NCBI RefSeq assembly: GCF_004340665.1
Contig: NZ_SLWO01000002.1
Location: forward strand, 524,429 to 573,639
Source: Pedobacter psychrotolerans
GTDB taxonomy: Bacteria > Bacteroidota > Bacteroidia > Sphingobacteriales > Sphingobacteriaceae
Length of the DNA stretch: 49,211 bases
Reading direction: 5' to 3'
Shown here: positions 37,320-47,266 of the stretch, in pieces
Layout: the number at the start of each line of letters is the position of its first letter
Position numbering within the stretch: position 1 is the first letter of the stretch
Translations under genes and position numbers: made by a program
The notes under the pieces: generated by a model
Database searches by the model: none
Told to the model about the DNA's origin: nothing
The model's input: only the letters and a program-made list of their open reading frames with translations

Positions 37320-37630
37320 AAACTTCGAACGGAGGAAATTATCCCGATGCTGTAATTACGCTTCGAAATATTTTAGAACGGGATGGTTATAATAGCGCAG
37401 AGGATTCTTATAAAAAGATCAAGAATAAGGACGCTGACTATTTAATTTCTGAAAGTGATATGACCAATTGGGCATATTGGGAGTTGCTCATCAATAAGCA
37501 ACCGTTGAAAGCGAAAGCACTTTTTAAATTCATGGCATACCTCTATCCAAATAATAGTGATTGGAAGGAAGGTATGGCAGCTGCAGACAAAGCGTTAAAA
37601 CTAACAGGTAAGAGTCCTAATTTAAATTGA
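37301..37630 (+). pseudogene. out-of-frame C-terminal domain of the serine hydrolase
   Basis: An open stretch of about 110 codons without its own start, in the frame shifted relative to 36231-37319. It reads YYPELKTSNGGNYPDAVITL, then RNILERDGYNSAEDSYKKI, ending AADKALKLTGKSPNLN and TGA at 37628. The second half is TPR-like (YWELLINKQPLKAKALFKFM). Joined to the upstream frame by adding one T it gives a protein of about 470 aa. It overlaps the convergent downstream gene by 9 bp. It could be a real inactivating mutation, programmed slippage or a sequencing error. Confidence 0.75.
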
Positions 37631-38260
37631 TAAATTCCCTATTACTAACAACTTATCACTAGCAGCTAATCCGTTTGGGTTACAACCCAATTTCCCTTCT
37701 GGAATTTTAAGATTTTGTTTTTTGTAAAACTCTATCCAAAAACCATCCGTTTTCCCAGTTTTCGGATTAATAAAGGTCATTGGTTCCAGGTTGAAAATGT
37801 GATTTTTCCTAAAGCATCTTTCTATAAAATCAGAGCAATAGTAAGAACTATCATTAAGAATATACGTCCAATTATATGGTTTGCCCAACATTCTTTTGGC
37901 AGATAATATGGCATCTGGGATGGCATCCTGAAAATTGTTTTTCAATCGGTAAACCATTATTTTATTGTCTGCAGTTTTCTGTGTTTGATAAAATGCCTGG
38001 ATACTTTCTCTTATGGTTCCTTTTTTTGAAGACGCATGTAGTACAAATATGGAATCAGTGCTTTTTTCAATTATTCCGATATGATCGAAGGCAATAGAAT
38101 CTCTTTTTTGCGTCACCCGGTTAATGGCGCCTGAAAGATTCGCTTTTTCGGCACCAACAAATATTAAATCACCATTTTTCAAATTACCAGTGGTAACCGT
38201 TTGTGCATGAGCTACATTAGAAAAAAATAAAAGGCCAATAAAAAAAGTAATGATCTTCAT
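37622..38260 (-). CDS. YiiX/YebB-like NlpC/P60-type cysteine hydrolase
   Basis: 212-aa exported protein, signal peptide 1-19 (cleavage near AHA-Q). It has the permuted papain-like order: NGDLIFVG (29-36), the catalytic His in FDHIGIIE (His60), then the catalytic Cys in YYCSDFIERCF (Cys142). The substrate of the family is uncertain (amide bonds of peptides, lipids or wall material). It starts 7 bp after dgt, so both share a transcript. Confidence 0.8.
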   Translation of the reverse strand: MKIITFFIGLLFFSNVAHAQTVTTGNLKNGDLIFVGAEKANLSGAINRVTQKRDSIAFDHIGIIEKSTDSIFVLHASSKKGTIRESIQAFYQTQKTADNKIMVYRLKNNFQDAIPDAILSAKRMLGKPYNWTYILNDSSYYCSDFIERCFRKNHIFNLEPMTFINPKTGKTDGFWIEFYKKQNLKIPEGKLGCNPNGLAASDKLLVIGNLSI

Positions 38261-38267
38261 AAAATGC

Positions 38268-39611
38268 TTATGTTTCTGAAGGAAAAGAAATGCCTTTGAT
38301 GTTCCGATACAAATCTACCGCATATAAATCAGTCATACCAGAAACGAAATCTAAAACACTTTGCGTGCGGGAATAAATATCAGTTAAATCGGTATGGTAT
38401 TGCTTAGGAATTAACTTAACAAGTTTCTGATAATAATGAGTGTTATTATTAATCAGTGCTGGCACAAATTCTTCTAGTAAGCCTGCCATAATTTTATAAC
38501 CTGCCACCTCTTTCTGTATTACGGAAGAGAAGTTATAGATTCTTTCCACAGAGACTTTTTCAATCGCTTTCCAAGAAGATAAATAAGGTTCAGGAAGAAG
38601 ATCTGTCAGGCTATGATTCAGTTCACCCTTCAACAGCGATTCCTGTTCTTTAAAGAAAATTCCTGCACAAATATTAGTTAGCGTATTGATGGCCTTAGCC
38701 CTCAACAAACCAATTTTCGCATCATCATCTTCATAATCATTTTTTAAACGATCCTCAATGGTTAGGGAATTAGAGAATGGCAGCAAATAATTTTTAACCT
38801 CTTCATAAGATAATATTTTTAATCGATGTGCATCTTCCAGATCGATGATGCTATAACAAATGTCATCTGCCGCTTCAACTAAATAAACTAACGGATGACG
38901 TTTATAAATCAGGTACTCACTTTCTTCCTGTGCTAAGTTTAACTCGGTTGCAATCTTCTTAAAGGTTTCTTCTTCTGATTGAAAAAAACCGTATTTCTTC
39001 CTATGCAAAAGCTTTTTTTGTCGCCCAGCTATTGATGCGCATGGATATTTTGCAATCGAAGCCAATGTGGAATAGGTTAAAGCATAAGCATCATTTCCCT
39101 TCCCTTTTAAAGGATGGGTAAGAATTCGAATGGCATTTGCATTACCTTCAAAATTTATGAGATCGTGCCATTGCGAATCACTCATATCCTTTTGATAGAT
39201 TTGCCCATCACCATCCGTAAAATAACGTGAAATTGCGGCTTCTCCTGAATGACCAAAAGCTGGATTACCAAGGTCATGGGCCAATGCCGCCGCGGCTACA
39301 ATATTCCCTACTTCATTTAATAGCGGAACCTCTTTAATTAAAGATGGCTGATGCTCTTCTACATTATTTAGAAAGATATTAGCCATAGATCGGGCTACGC
39401 TGGCTACCTCTAAACTATGAGTTAACCGATTATGAACAAATACACTACCAGGCAGTGGAAAAACCTGTGTTTTGTTTTGTAAACGTCTAAATGGTGAAGA
39501 GAATATCAACCTGTCATAATCGCGCTGAAAATCAGAACGGGCCTTATCCCGATCACCAGTCCAACTCTCTTGCCCAAATCTCTTATTTGATAATAGATAT
39601 TTCCACTCCAT
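38268..39611 (-). CDS. dgt: deoxyguanosinetriphosphate triphosphohydrolase-like HD enzyme
   Basis: 447-aa dNTPase. The N-terminal segment FRRLQNKTQVFPLPGSVFVH (41-60) and RLTHSLEVASVARS (62-75, His65) lead to the HD pair in AHDLGNPAFGHSGE (His112-Asp113). The family releases tripolyphosphate from dGTP or other dNTPs and can limit phage growth. Length is usual. It is followed by the YiiX-like gene. TAACTTCG upstream is an imperfect -7 box. Confidence 0.9.
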   Translation of the reverse strand: MEWKYLLSNKRFGQESWTGDRDKARSDFQRDYDRLIFSSPFRRLQNKTQVFPLPGSVFVHNRLTHSLEVASVARSMANIFLNNVEEHQPSLIKEVPLLNEVGNIVAAAALAHDLGNPAFGHSGEAAISRYFTDGDGQIYQKDMSDSQWHDLINFEGNANAIRILTHPLKGKGNDAYALTYSTLASIAKYPCASIAGRQKKLLHRKKYGFFQSEEETFKKIATELNLAQEESEYLIYKRHPLVYLVEAADDICYSIIDLEDAHRLKILSYEEVKNYLLPFSNSLTIEDRLKNDYEDDDAKIGLLRAKAINTLTNICAGIFFKEQESLLKGELNHSLTDLLPEPYLSSWKAIEKVSVERIYNFSSVIQKEVAGYKIMAGLLEEFVPALINNNTHYYQKLVKLIPKQYHTDLTDIYSRTQSVLDFVSGMTDLYAVDLYRNIKGISFPSET

Positions 39612-39779
39612 TTAATGCTTGCTTTTAATTTCGCCCGAAGTTAAACAAAAGAAAAAACTCATGTTAAAATTTATTTACGCAATTATCTCATTCAAGCATT
39701 CGTTATATCAGATGTGAAGTTCTGCAAGACTTATTACAAACCATTTGCTCATCGAGATGTTCTTTATAAAAATACAATT

Positions 39780-40163
39780 ATGAAAACGAGCATTTATAAT
39801 AAGGATGAACATACCGAAGGCTACATCGGAAATGGTAATACTGATAAAAAGTCTGACGTTCAGAAAGCGCATGAAAAAGGTAACGAGGGTAATGAGGTTA
39901 CTGCTTTTGGGCGAGCACCAATAGGCGAAGAAAATGCAGGCGGTATTGATAAAGGCAATATAAATGCGAGGGATGGCTTTGACAATTCTGGCACACAAGG
40001 TCGTGATTCTTTGAGTGATGACACTTACAATAGTACAGAGAAACATCACACTGTTGATAGTGCTGCAAGCCAGACCGGCAGTTCATCGGAAGATTTTATG
40101 GATAATAAAGATTCAATAATAAAAGAACGTAATGAGGACGATGTGCTCAACACAGGAATTTAA
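39780..40163 (+). CDS. hydrophilic low-complexity protein, function unknown
   Basis: 127 aa from the start at 39780 (MKTSIYNKDEHTEGYIGNGN); 22 further upstream codons are open but look unlike the rest. It is rich in Gly, Asn, Asp, Glu, Ser and Thr with almost no hydrophobic stretches, hence probably disordered. No motif recognised. It is followed after 9 bp by a small membrane protein gene, likely the same operon. Confidence 0.6.
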   Translation: MKTSIYNKDEHTEGYIGNGNTDKKSDVQKAHEKGNEGNEVTAFGRAPIGEENAGGIDKGNINARDGFDNSGTQGRDSLSDDTYNSTEKHHTVDSAASQTGSSSEDFMDNKDSIIKERNEDDVLNTGI

Positions 40164-40172
40164 ACTTACAAC

Positions 40173-40367
40173 ATGGGACTACTAAAATATGTGATCATTG
40201 GTACAGCAGCTGTTTATGGGCTGAACTATATTACCAAAAAAAGGCTGATTGATGGAAAATCTATTGTTGACGATTTGATTGAGAAAACGCCAGAATTAAT
40301 AAAAGAAGTCGATCAACTTAGCAAAAATATTAAACGAGACTATCAGCAGACGACAGCACTATATTAG
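40173..40367 (+). CDS. small membrane protein, YtxH-like
   Basis: 64 aa: an N-terminal hydrophobic helix (about 4-20, LLKYVIIGTAAVYGLNYI), then an amphipathic charged helix (about 28-60). The layout resembles YtxH-type stress proteins, but the resemblance is of form only. It is the second gene after the hydrophilic protein. Confidence 0.6.
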   Translation: MGLLKYVIIGTAAVYGLNYITKKRLIDGKSIVDDLIEKTPELIKEVDQLSKNIKRDYQQTTALY

Positions 40368-40398
40368 CAAATAATAGATATCAACTTATATATACTAA

Positions 40399-40503
40399 GA
40401 GAATAATTATCAATCTATTCTCATAAATTATGAGATATTTTTAAGTATATACTTTAACTGATTTAATAATATTAGAAGGGATTATAGATACATTCCTTCT
40501 AAT
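40399..40503. terminator. hairpins between convergent small genes
   Basis: CTCATA-AAT-TATGAG (40420-40434) is followed by ATATTTTT on the + strand. A second 9-bp stem, 40471-40479 with 40495-40503 (ATTAGAAGG / CCTTCTAAT), sits next to the stop of the - strand gene. Both are plausible terminators. Confidence 0.45.
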
Positions 40504-40505
40504 AT

Positions 40506-40790
40506 CTACAGATCTTTTCCACCTAAGCCTTTTTCTTGATCACTATTTCTATTACTCGGATCATTATTATTGCTTAAATTAATATTTTTTAGCTCTTCAT
40601 TAACATCATGATCATGTTCTTCTAATTTAGAAAGGTGATTTTCATCTGGTACATTTTTCCTTCTAAATGGAGAATCAGTAATGGCATGCCCATAAGTAGC
40701 TTCACCATTATCCCATTCTATATTATGTTGATCAAGTTTATTACCTTGAATACTTTCCTGATCATCATGTGCATTATTTGACTTGCTCAT
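40506..40790 (-). CDS. hydrophilic Asn/Asp/His-rich protein, function unknown
   Basis: 94 aa, strongly polar and acidic, without hydrophobic segments; predicted disordered. It contains EWDNGEATYGHAITDSPFRR and ends GLGGKDL. No family recognised. It is similar in composition, not clearly in sequence, to the neighbours at 39780 and 40978. Confidence 0.6.
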   Translation of the reverse strand: MSKSNNAHDDQESIQGNKLDQHNIEWDNGEATYGHAITDSPFRRKNVPDENHLSKLEEHDHDVNEELKNINLSNNNDPSNRNSDQEKGLGGKDL

Positions 40791-40977
40791 CTTTTCAATA
40801 TTTAGTATAGTATTAATTTAACAACATAGCGCTGACTCAGAAAGTTTGATGCCTTACTATTTTATGTAAACGATTTATAATAACTATAAAGATTTCCGTA
40901 AACCTAAAGCGTAAATAATATAATTCTTATGGCAAACATGCTACATAAAAAGTAAAAATAATTTTGAGTACACTATG

Positions 40978-41226
40978 CTATTTTACACCATTTGATTGGT
41001 CAACTTCTCCTTTAGGACTATCAACATCATCTTTATTTGAGCCATTTTCATCTCTATCCTTTGGTGGATGGTCCATTCTACTTTCTTCTAAAGCTGAAAA
41101 GTCACTTCCCTTTTGATTGGCAACTTCTCCATGTGAAGCAGGTTTTTTAATTGATTCTTCTTTTGGATCAGCAAAATCCTGACCTTCGATTGGTAAGTTT
41201 TGTTCTTCTTTTAATGGCTTGTTCAT
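40978..41226 (-). CDS. hydrophilic Lys/Glu/Asp-rich protein, function unknown
   Basis: 82 aa from the start at 41226 (MNKPLKEEQNLPIEGQDFAD); the open frame reaches 41313 but that part runs through the rpsJ terminator hairpin. It is polar, Pro/Glu/Lys/Asp-rich and probably disordered. It lies downstream of the str operon on the same strand. Confidence 0.55.
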   Translation of the reverse strand: MNKPLKEEQNLPIEGQDFADPKEESIKKPASHGEVANQKGSDFSALEESRMDHPPKDRDENGSNKDDVDSPKGEVDQSNGVK

Positions 41227-41274
41227 ACTTATTAAACCTGCATTATTACTTTTTGTTTGAAAATGATCGGGCAT

Positions 41275-41308
41275 AAAAAAAGGTCGCAATTTAACATTAC
41301 GACCTTTT
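41275..41308 (-). terminator. terminator of the str operon (after rpsJ)
   Basis: A 9-bp stem (41278-41286 with 41300-41308, AAAAGGTCG / CGACCTTTT), extendable by pairing inside the loop, is followed on the - strand by T7. It lies 18 bp after the rpsJ stop. Confidence 0.85.
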
Positions 41309-41325
41309 CTCAATTTTTAAATCAA

Positions 41326-41631
41326 TTAAACTTTAATTTCAACTTCAACACCACTAGGTAATTCAAGTTTCATTAAAGCATCAACTGTTTTAGAGTTAGA
41401 GCTATAAATATCTAATAAGCGTTTGTAAGCGCATAATTGAAATTGCTCTCTAGCTTTTTTGTTTACGTGTGGAGAACGTAAAACAGTAAAGATTTTTTTC
41501 TCTGTAGGAAGTGGAATTGGACCACTTACAACTGCACCCGTAGGTTTAACAGTTTTTACGATTTTCTCAGCAGATTTATCTACTAAGTTGTAATCGTAAG
41601 ATTTTAATTTAATTCTGATTCTTTGGCTCAT
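41326..41631 (-). CDS. rpsJ: 30S ribosomal protein S10
   Basis: 101-aa S10, also the NusE antitermination factor. [20 protein letters not shown] and the C-terminal [16 protein letters not shown] are canonical. In many bacteria it begins the S10 operon, directly before rplC; here it ends the str cluster and rplC is about 10 kb away. A 139-bp gap with a long hairpin separates it from fusA. Confidence 0.98.
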   Translation of the reverse strand: MSQRIRIKLKSYDYNLVDKSAEKIVKTVKPTGAVVSGPIPLPTEKKIFTVLRSPHVNKKAREQFQLCAYKRLLDIYSSNSKTVDALMKLELPSGVEVEIKV

Positions 41632-41706
41632 CTTATTTTTAATTGTGATTCCCTGTTAGAGCTATTAACAACAGAAATCGGATTTATCTTTTAGTATCGA
41701 GATTAA

Positions 41707-41751
41707 AGTATCGAGTATCAAGATAGAAAATCAGTCTTGATACTTGATACT
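41707..41751. repeat. 17-bp stem hairpin between fusA and rpsJ
   Basis: 41707-41723 pairs with 41735-41751 over 17 bp with one G-T wobble, 11-nt loop. The word AGTATCGAG also occurs in direct repeat just outside (about 41696-41716). On the - strand no T-run follows, so a repeat element is more likely than a terminator. Confidence 0.65.
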
Positions 41752-41770
41752 AAATTCATGCTACTAGTAA

Positions 41771-43885
41771 TTATTCTTCAGATTTTACTCTTCCTTTAGA
41801 TTTAGCAATTACTTCATCCTGTACGTTTTTAGGCGCAGCTTCGTAGTGGTCAAATTCCATTGTAGAAGTTGCACGTCCTGAAGTGATTGTACGTAATTGT
41901 GTTACATAACCAAACATTTCAGAAAGAGGCACAGTTGCTTTAATTACCTGAGATCCGTTACGGGTATCCATACCTAATAACTGACCACGACGACGGTTCA
42001 TATCACCGATTACATCACCCATATTTTCTTCAGGGGTTAAGATTTCGATTTTCATGATTGGCTCCATCAAAGTAGGTTTACATTTAGGTAAAGCCTCACG
42101 GTATGCCATTTTAGCTGCAAGCTCAAATGATAAAGCATCTGAATCGACCGCGTGGAATGAACCATCAGTTAAACGTACTTTCATATCAGGAAGTGGGTAA
42201 CCTGCTAATACACCATTTGCCATTGAAGCAGCAAAACCTTTTTCTACTGAAGGAATAAATTCACGTGGAATTGAACCACCTGTAATTTCGTTTACGAACT
42301 GTAAACCACCTTTTTCGAAATCAGCATCAATTGGTGAGATAACTACTGAAATATCAGCAAATTTACCACGACCACCTGATTGTTTCTTATAAGTTTCACG
42401 GTGTGTTGTTGTACCGAAAATAGCTTCTTTGTAAGCTACTTGTGGTGCTCCTTGGTTAACCTCAACTTTAAATTCGCGTTTTAAACGATCTATCAGGATA
42501 TCTAAGTGAAGCTCACCCATACCAGAGATTACAGTTTGACCAGTTTCCTGATCTGTTTGAACTCTGAATGTTGGATCTTCTTCAGCTAATTTACCTAAAC
42601 CAATACCTAATTTATCTACATCAGCCTGAGTTTTAGGCTCAATAGCTAAACCGATAACTGGCTCTGGGAAATCCATTGATTCAAGAACGATTGGATGTTT
42701 CTCATCACAAAGTGTATCACCTGTTTTGATATCTTTAAATCCAACTACCGCAGCAATATCACCAGCAGCCACATTTGGCACAGGATTTTGCTTGTTAGCA
42801 TGCATTTGAAAGATACGGGAAATACGTTCTTTATTTTCTGAACGAGAGTTATAAACATAAGAACCCGCTTCTAAGTTACCTGAGTAAACACGGATAAAAC
42901 ATAAACGACCTACGAATGGGTCAGTTGCAATTTTAAAAGCTAAAGCTGCAAATGGTTCACTAATGCTTGGTTTTAATAAAACTTCTTCGCTAGTATCTGG
43001 GTTAGTACCAATAACACCTTCGCTATCCATAGGTGAAGGCAATAATTCCATCACATAATCAAGCATAGTTTGTACACCTTTGTTTTTGAAAGATGAACCA
43101 CAAACCATAGGTACAATTTTAGCATCTAAAACAGCTGCACGTAAAGCATCTAAAACTTCACGTTCTGTGATTGTTTCTGGCGCCTCGAAGAATTTCTCCA
43201 TTAACGACTCATCATAATCAGCAACCGATTCCAACAATTTCTCTCTCCACTCCGCAACTTCATCAATCATATCGTCTGGGATAGGCACTTCAGTAAAGGT
43301 CATCCCTTTATCGTGCTCATTCCAAACAATACCGCGGTTATTAATTAAATCAACCACACCTTTAAATCCGTCTTCAGAACCGATAGGTAATTGCAAAGGA
43401 ACTGCATTACTACCCAACATTTCTTTAACTTGTTTAACAACTTTTAAAAAGTCTGCTCCAGAACGGTCCATTTTATTAACGAAACCAATACGAGGCACAC
43501 TGTAGTTGTTTGCTAAACGCCAGTTAGTTTCCGATTGAGGCTCAACACCATCAACAGCCGAAAACAAGAATACTAATCCATCTAATACACGTAATGAACG
43601 GTTTACCTCTACAGTAAAATCCACGTGACCAGGTGTATCAATAACGTTAACATGATATTTTTGACCTCTGTAATTCCAATCAACCGTAGTTGCTGCAGAA
43701 GTAATCGTGATACCACGTTCTTGCTCTTGTGCCATCCAATCCATTGTTGCAGCACCTTCATGCACTTCACCAATTTTATGACTTACACCAGCATAATAAA
43801 GAATACGCTCTGTTGTTGTAGTTTTACCTGCATCAATGTGAGCCGCGATTCCGATATTTCTTGTAAATTTTAAATCTCTTGCCAT
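41771..43885 (-). CDS. fusA: elongation factor G
   Basis: 704-aa translocase GTPase. G1 [15 protein letters not shown] (15-29), G2/G3 region [10 protein letters not shown] and DTPGHVDF, G4 NKMD. Domains II-V are complete, ending [20 protein letters not shown]. It lies between rpsG and rpsJ. Confidence 0.98.
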   Translation of the reverse strand: MARDLKFTRNIGIAAHIDAGKTTTTERILYYAGVSHKIGEVHEGAATMDWMAQEQERGITITSAATTVDWNYRGQKYHVNVIDTPGHVDFTVEVNRSLRVLDGLVFLFSAVDGVEPQSETNWRLANNYSVPRIGFVNKMDRSGADFLKVVKQVKEMLGSNAVPLQLPIGSEDGFKGVVDLINNRGIVWNEHDKGMTFTEVPIPDDMIDEVAEWREKLLESVADYDESLMEKFFEAPETITEREVLDALRAAVLDAKIVPMVCGSSFKNKGVQTMLDYVMELLPSPMDSEGVIGTNPDTSEEVLLKPSISEPFAALAFKIATDPFVGRLCFIRVYSGNLEAGSYVYNSRSENKERISRIFQMHANKQNPVPNVAAGDIAAVVGFKDIKTGDTLCDEKHPIVLESMDFPEPVIGLAIEPKTQADVDKLGIGLGKLAEEDPTFRVQTDQETGQTVISGMGELHLDILIDRLKREFKVEVNQGAPQVAYKEAIFGTTTHRETYKKQSGGRGKFADISVVISPIDADFEKGGLQFVNEITGGSIPREFIPSVEKGFAASMANGVLAGYPLPDMKVRLTDGSFHAVDSDALSFELAAKMAYREALPKCKPTLMEPIMKIEILTPEENMGDVIGDMNRRRGQLLGMDTRNGSQVIKATVPLSEMFGYVTQLRTITSGRATSTMEFDHYEAAPKNVQDEVIAKSKGRVKSEE

Positions 43886-43917
43886 TGTATTTTTTTTGAT
43901 TTATCTGATTTTAAATG

Positions 43918-43953
43918 ATTACACCGATTATGTTAAAAACAAATCGGTGTAAT
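43918..43953. repeat. 12-bp inverted repeat between rpsG and fusA
   Basis: ATTACACCGATT (43918-43929) pairs perfectly with AATCGGTGTAAT (43942-43953). Related words (ATCTGTGTAATCTT) recur at about 43982-43996. It lies in the 130-bp gap, with no ORF. Confidence 0.6.
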
Positions 43954-44015
43954 TTATTTAATCAGTATAATCTTCTAATTAAATCTGTGTAATCTTACTA
44001 ATTTGCTAATCACCA

Positions 44016-44483
44016 CTAGAAACGGAAGTGAGAGAACGCTTTGTTGGCTTCTGCCATTTTATGCGTATCTTCTTTCTTCTTAACAGCAGCGCCTTCACCT
44101 TTAGCAGCAGCAACGATTTCTCCAGCTAATTTCTCTTTCATCGTTTTTTCACCACGACGACGAGCGTATAAAATTAACCATTTCATACCTAAAGCAGTTT
44201 TACGTTCTGGTCTAACCTCAGTTGGAACCTGGAAGTTAGCACCACCAACACGACGAGATTTAACCTCTACAGCTGGCATAATGTTAACTAAAGCACGTTT
44301 GAATATCTCTAAACCGTTTTCACCTGCTTTTTTCTCAGCAATTTCAACAGCATCATAGAAAATAGAGTAAGCGATAGATTTTTTTCCATCGTACATCATA
44401 TTATTTACAAAACGAGTTACTTGAACATCGTTAAATTTTGGATCAGGAAGAATAATTCTCTTCTTTGGTTTTGACTTTCTCAT
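44016..44483 (-). CDS. rpsG: 30S ribosomal protein S7
   Basis: 155-aa S7, which organises the 16S 3-prime domain. [20 protein letters not shown] opens it; [20 protein letters not shown] and [14 protein letters not shown] end it. It follows rpsL by 17 bp. Confidence 0.98.
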   Translation of the reverse strand: MRKSKPKKRIILPDPKFNDVQVTRFVNNMMYDGKKSIAYSIFYDAVEIAEKKAGENGLEIFKRALVNIMPAVEVKSRRVGGANFQVPTEVRPERKTALGMKWLILYARRRGEKTMKEKLAGEIVAAAKGEGAAVKKKEDTHKMAEANKAFSHFRF

Positions 44484-44500
44484 TTCTTATTTCCTCCCGA

Positions 44501-44914
44501 TTATTTCTTTTTACCTTTTGCAGGTGCAGCAGCAACTTGACCTGGTTTAGGGCGTTTAGTACCATATTTAGAACGACGTTGGTTACGACCAGCAACACCT
44601 GATGTATCTAATGCACCACGGATGATGTGGTAACGTACACCTGGTAAATCTTTAACACGACCACCACGGATCAATACGATTGAGTGCTCTTGTAAGTTGT
44701 GACCTTCCCCAGGAATGTATGCATTCACCTCTTTACCGTTCGTTAAACGAACACGGGCTACTTTACGCATTGCTGAGTTTGGTTTTTTAGGGGTAGTGGT
44801 GTACACACGTGTACATACACCTCTTCGCTGTGGACAGCTGTCCAACGCTGGAGACTTACTCTTGAACTCCAGTGCTACTCTACCTTTTCTAACTAATTGT
44901 TGAATGGTTGGCAT
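44501..44914 (-). CDS. rpsL: 30S ribosomal protein S12
   Basis: 137-aa S12 of the decoding centre. The streptomycin-relevant segments are [13 protein letters not shown] and [13 protein letters not shown]; both key Lys residues are wild type. A short basic C-terminal extension rich in Ala/Lys follows the core. First gene of the str cluster, with a good promoter upstream. Confidence 0.98.
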   Translation of the reverse strand: MPTIQQLVRKGRVALEFKSKSPALDSCPQRRGVCTRVYTTTPKKPNSAMRKVARVRLTNGKEVNAYIPGEGHNLQEHSIVLIRGGRVKDLPGVRYHIIRGALDTSGVAGRNQRRSKYGTKRPKPGQVAAAPAKGKKK

Positions 44915-44989
44915 TGTGCTTTTTTAATTTTTTATTTAATTATTTTACCGCTCCCCCGGCATCCTTACAGATAGCCTATAAAACGGACT

Positions 44990-45022
44990 GCAAAAGTAGA
45001 ACAATTCTTTTTATAAATCAAG
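44990..45022 (-). promoter_or_regulatory. rpsL: Bacteroidota-type promoter of the str cluster
   Basis: On the - strand CTTG (45019-45022), 21 bp, TACTTTTG (44990-44997). The -7 box is an exact TAnnTTTG match, and about 75 nt of leader precede rpsL. Confidence 0.6.
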
Positions 45023-45250
45023 GGGTTAAGTGAAAAAGTTTGGCACGGGGAGATTTAATATTAAGGAGTTGTGAATTCAACTGGAGTTTTCAGTTCTTAA
45101 TTATTAAAGCCTACAAGAATGAAAATAATCATCTTTTGGAGAATTATATGATTGGACTGAAAATCCGAAGCATTATCATAATCTATTTCAAACAATTGTT
45201 AAATGCATCAAGCCATATAGGTAAACCTATTGTTTAGGCAAATTGCTTGT
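45023..45250. other. gene-free region between the str promoter and the ahcY terminator
   Basis: AT-rich. An open frame of 65 codons at 45040-45237 (+) has no recognisable product and looks accidental. Nothing else seen. Confidence 0.5.
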
Positions 45251-45283
45251 AAAATAAAAGGGATATGCAATGCTGCACATCCC
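45251..45283 (-). terminator. terminator of ahcY
   Basis: A 9-bp stem with one mismatch (45260-45268 with 45275-45283, GGGATATGC / GCACATCCC) is followed on the - strand by TTTTATTTTA. It lies about 48 bp after the ahcY stop. Confidence 0.65.
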
Positions 45284-45330
45284 TCTTGTATTTAGATTCA
45301 TGACTCTGAACTACAGACTCATGACTAATT

Positions 45331-46647
45331 TTAGTAACGATATTCGTTTGATTTAAAAGGACCTTCTACCGGAACGCCGATATAATCAGCCTGGTGTTGA
45401 TCTAGAACATCTAATTCTACACCAATTTTAGCTAAATGTAAGCGAGCAACTTTCTCATCTAAATACTTAGGCAAAACATAAACCTTGTTTTCGTATTTAT
45501 CTGTGTTTGTCCAAAGTTCTAATTGAGCTAGAGTCTGGTTAGTGAATGAATTACTCATCACAAAACTTGGGTGACCAGTTGCGCAACCTAAGTTTACCAA
45601 ACGACCTTCGGCTAATAGAATGATATCTTTACCTTCTATAGTATATTTATCTACCTGTGGTTTGATCTCTACCTTAGTTGAACCATATTTTTCGTTTAAC
45701 CAAGCTACATCAATTTCATTATCGAAGTGACCAATGTTACAAACGATCGCTTTATCTTTCATGGTTAAGAAATGTTCTCCACGAACAATATCACGGTTAC
45801 CAGTTGTAGTAACAATAATATCAGCTTCTTTAACAGCTGTAGCGAATTTTTTAACTTCATAACCTTCCATTGCCGCTTGTAAAGCACAAATTGGATCAAT
45901 TTCAGTTACAATTACACGTACACCTTGTGAACTTAAAGACTCTGCAGAACCTTTACCCACATCACCATAACCACAAACAACAGCTACTTTACCAGCCATC
46001 ATCACATCAGTTGCGCGACGGATTGCATCAACTAATGATTCGCGACAACCGTATTTGTTATCAAATTTAGATTTCGTTACAGAATCATTAACGTTGATTG
46101 CAGGTAGGTGCAATGTTCCGTTTTTCATTCTTTCGTACAAACGGTGAACACCAGTTGTAGTTTCTTCTGATAAACCTTTAATTCCTGCGATAAGCTCAGG
46201 ATATTTATCAAAAACCATGTTGGTTAAATCACCACCATCATCAAGAATCATGTTTAATGGTTTTTGATCCGCACCGAAATGTAAAGTTTGCTCAATACAC
46301 CAATCAAATTCTTCTTCGTTTAAACCTTTCCAGGCATAAACTTGAATACCTGCAGCAGCGATTGCAGCAGCAGCATGATCTTGTGTAGAAAATATATTAC
46401 ATGATGACCAGGTTACTTCTGCACCTAGCGCTACTAAAGTTTCAATTAATACGGCCGTTTGGATGGTCATATGCAGACAGCCTGCAATACGAGCACCTGC
46501 TAACGGTTGGGTAGGACCGAATTCTTCGCGTAAACTCATTAAACCTGGCATTTCTGCTTCGGCTAATTCAATTTCTTTACGGCCCCATTCTGCCAGTGAA
46601 ATGTCCTTAACTTTATAAGGAATGTATGTTGTCTCTACTGATGACAT
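45331..46647 (-). CDS. ahcY: adenosylhomocysteinase
   Basis: 438-aa NAD-dependent SAH hydrolase that splits S-adenosylhomocysteine into adenosine and homocysteine and so relieves methyltransferase inhibition. NAD loop [13 protein letters not shown], substrate segments [10 protein letters not shown] and [20 protein letters not shown], and C-terminal KSNEYRY are all present. Its own promoter and terminator make it monocistronic. Confidence 0.98.
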   Translation of the reverse strand: MSSVETTYIPYKVKDISLAEWGRKEIELAEAEMPGLMSLREEFGPTQPLAGARIAGCLHMTIQTAVLIETLVALGAEVTWSSCNIFSTQDHAAAAIAAAGIQVYAWKGLNEEEFDWCIEQTLHFGADQKPLNMILDDGGDLTNMVFDKYPELIAGIKGLSEETTTGVHRLYERMKNGTLHLPAINVNDSVTKSKFDNKYGCRESLVDAIRRATDVMMAGKVAVVCGYGDVGKGSAESLSSQGVRVIVTEIDPICALQAAMEGYEVKKFATAVKEADIIVTTTGNRDIVRGEHFLTMKDKAIVCNIGHFDNEIDVAWLNEKYGSTKVEIKPQVDKYTIEGKDIILLAEGRLVNLGCATGHPSFVMSNSFTNQTLAQLELWTNTDKYENKVYVLPKYLDEKVARLHLAKIGVELDVLDQHQADYIGVPVEGPFKSNEYRY

Positions 46648-46671
46648 AATTATTTGTTTTTAAATGTAATG

Positions 46672-46703
46672 CAAAGTTACGGCATCGCTTTGTGAAAGCC
46701 AAA
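46672..46703 (-). promoter_or_regulatory. ahcY: Bacteroidota-type promoter of ahcY
   Basis: On the - strand TTTG (46700-46703), 20 bp, TAACTTTG (46672-46679). Both elements match the consensus exactly; leader about 20 nt. Confidence 0.7.
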
Positions 46704-47266
46704 TAATTAGAAGAGCAAGCTGGTTTGTTGAATGTAAAATAGTATCAACTCATATCAGCCTTTGATTACTGAATTATCCCTTTTTGACTACCTATTTAAC
46801 CTGCGATTAAGAAAAGTTATTTAAGACCTCTAAAGATCAGAAAGACTATTTTACTCTTCTTAATTTGAATTTGATCACTCATAATTATTGTTACTCTAAA
46901 TTAAATTATCATAATAATAGCGAGGGACTAAATATATATTTAAATAATTTTCAAAAATATTAAACAATATTACTTTAAAACGGTATTTTAGATCATCTAT
47001 CCCTTTCTAATGGAACGTATGTTTTCTGTTATCCCATGGATGACATTTAAGATTTATATCTTATCTATCAGGCAATCTTTGTTTTACAAACGTTGCCAAA
47101 GAATTATTTATGCCATAGCTTTTCTCGGATTTTTATTTTTTTTATGGTGGAGTGGGATTCTTATTTCTTCTGTGAATGAATTATTTGTACGCTAAAATTT
47201 GTGCTATCTTAAATATGATGATCATTTTTTCTTCATCAGAACCTTTTCATACATCTTGTAGATATT
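46704..47266. other. AT-rich region between ahcY and the M28 peptidase gene
   Basis: About 560 bp, mostly without signals. One small open frame is listed separately. A weak inverted repeat, CATAATTATTG / CATAATAATAG, lies at about 46881-46921. No RNA gene recognised. Confidence 0.5.
47010..47195 (+). CDS. possible small membrane protein (uncertain)
   Basis: 61 codons with a basic first half and one strong hydrophobic helix (about 33-54, IIYAIAFLGFLFFLWWSGIL). Nothing recognised and no clear promoter. In such AT-rich DNA it may be accidental; I list it because the helix is well formed and it is the only candidate gene in the gap. Confidence 0.25.
   Translation: MERMFSVIPWMTFKIYILSIRQSLFYKRCQRIIYAIAFLGFLFFLWWSGILISSVNELFVR

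Noticed and set aside
45040..45237. 65-codon ORF between rpsL and ahcY
   Set aside because: AT-rich gap, no motif, no promoter; translation looks random.
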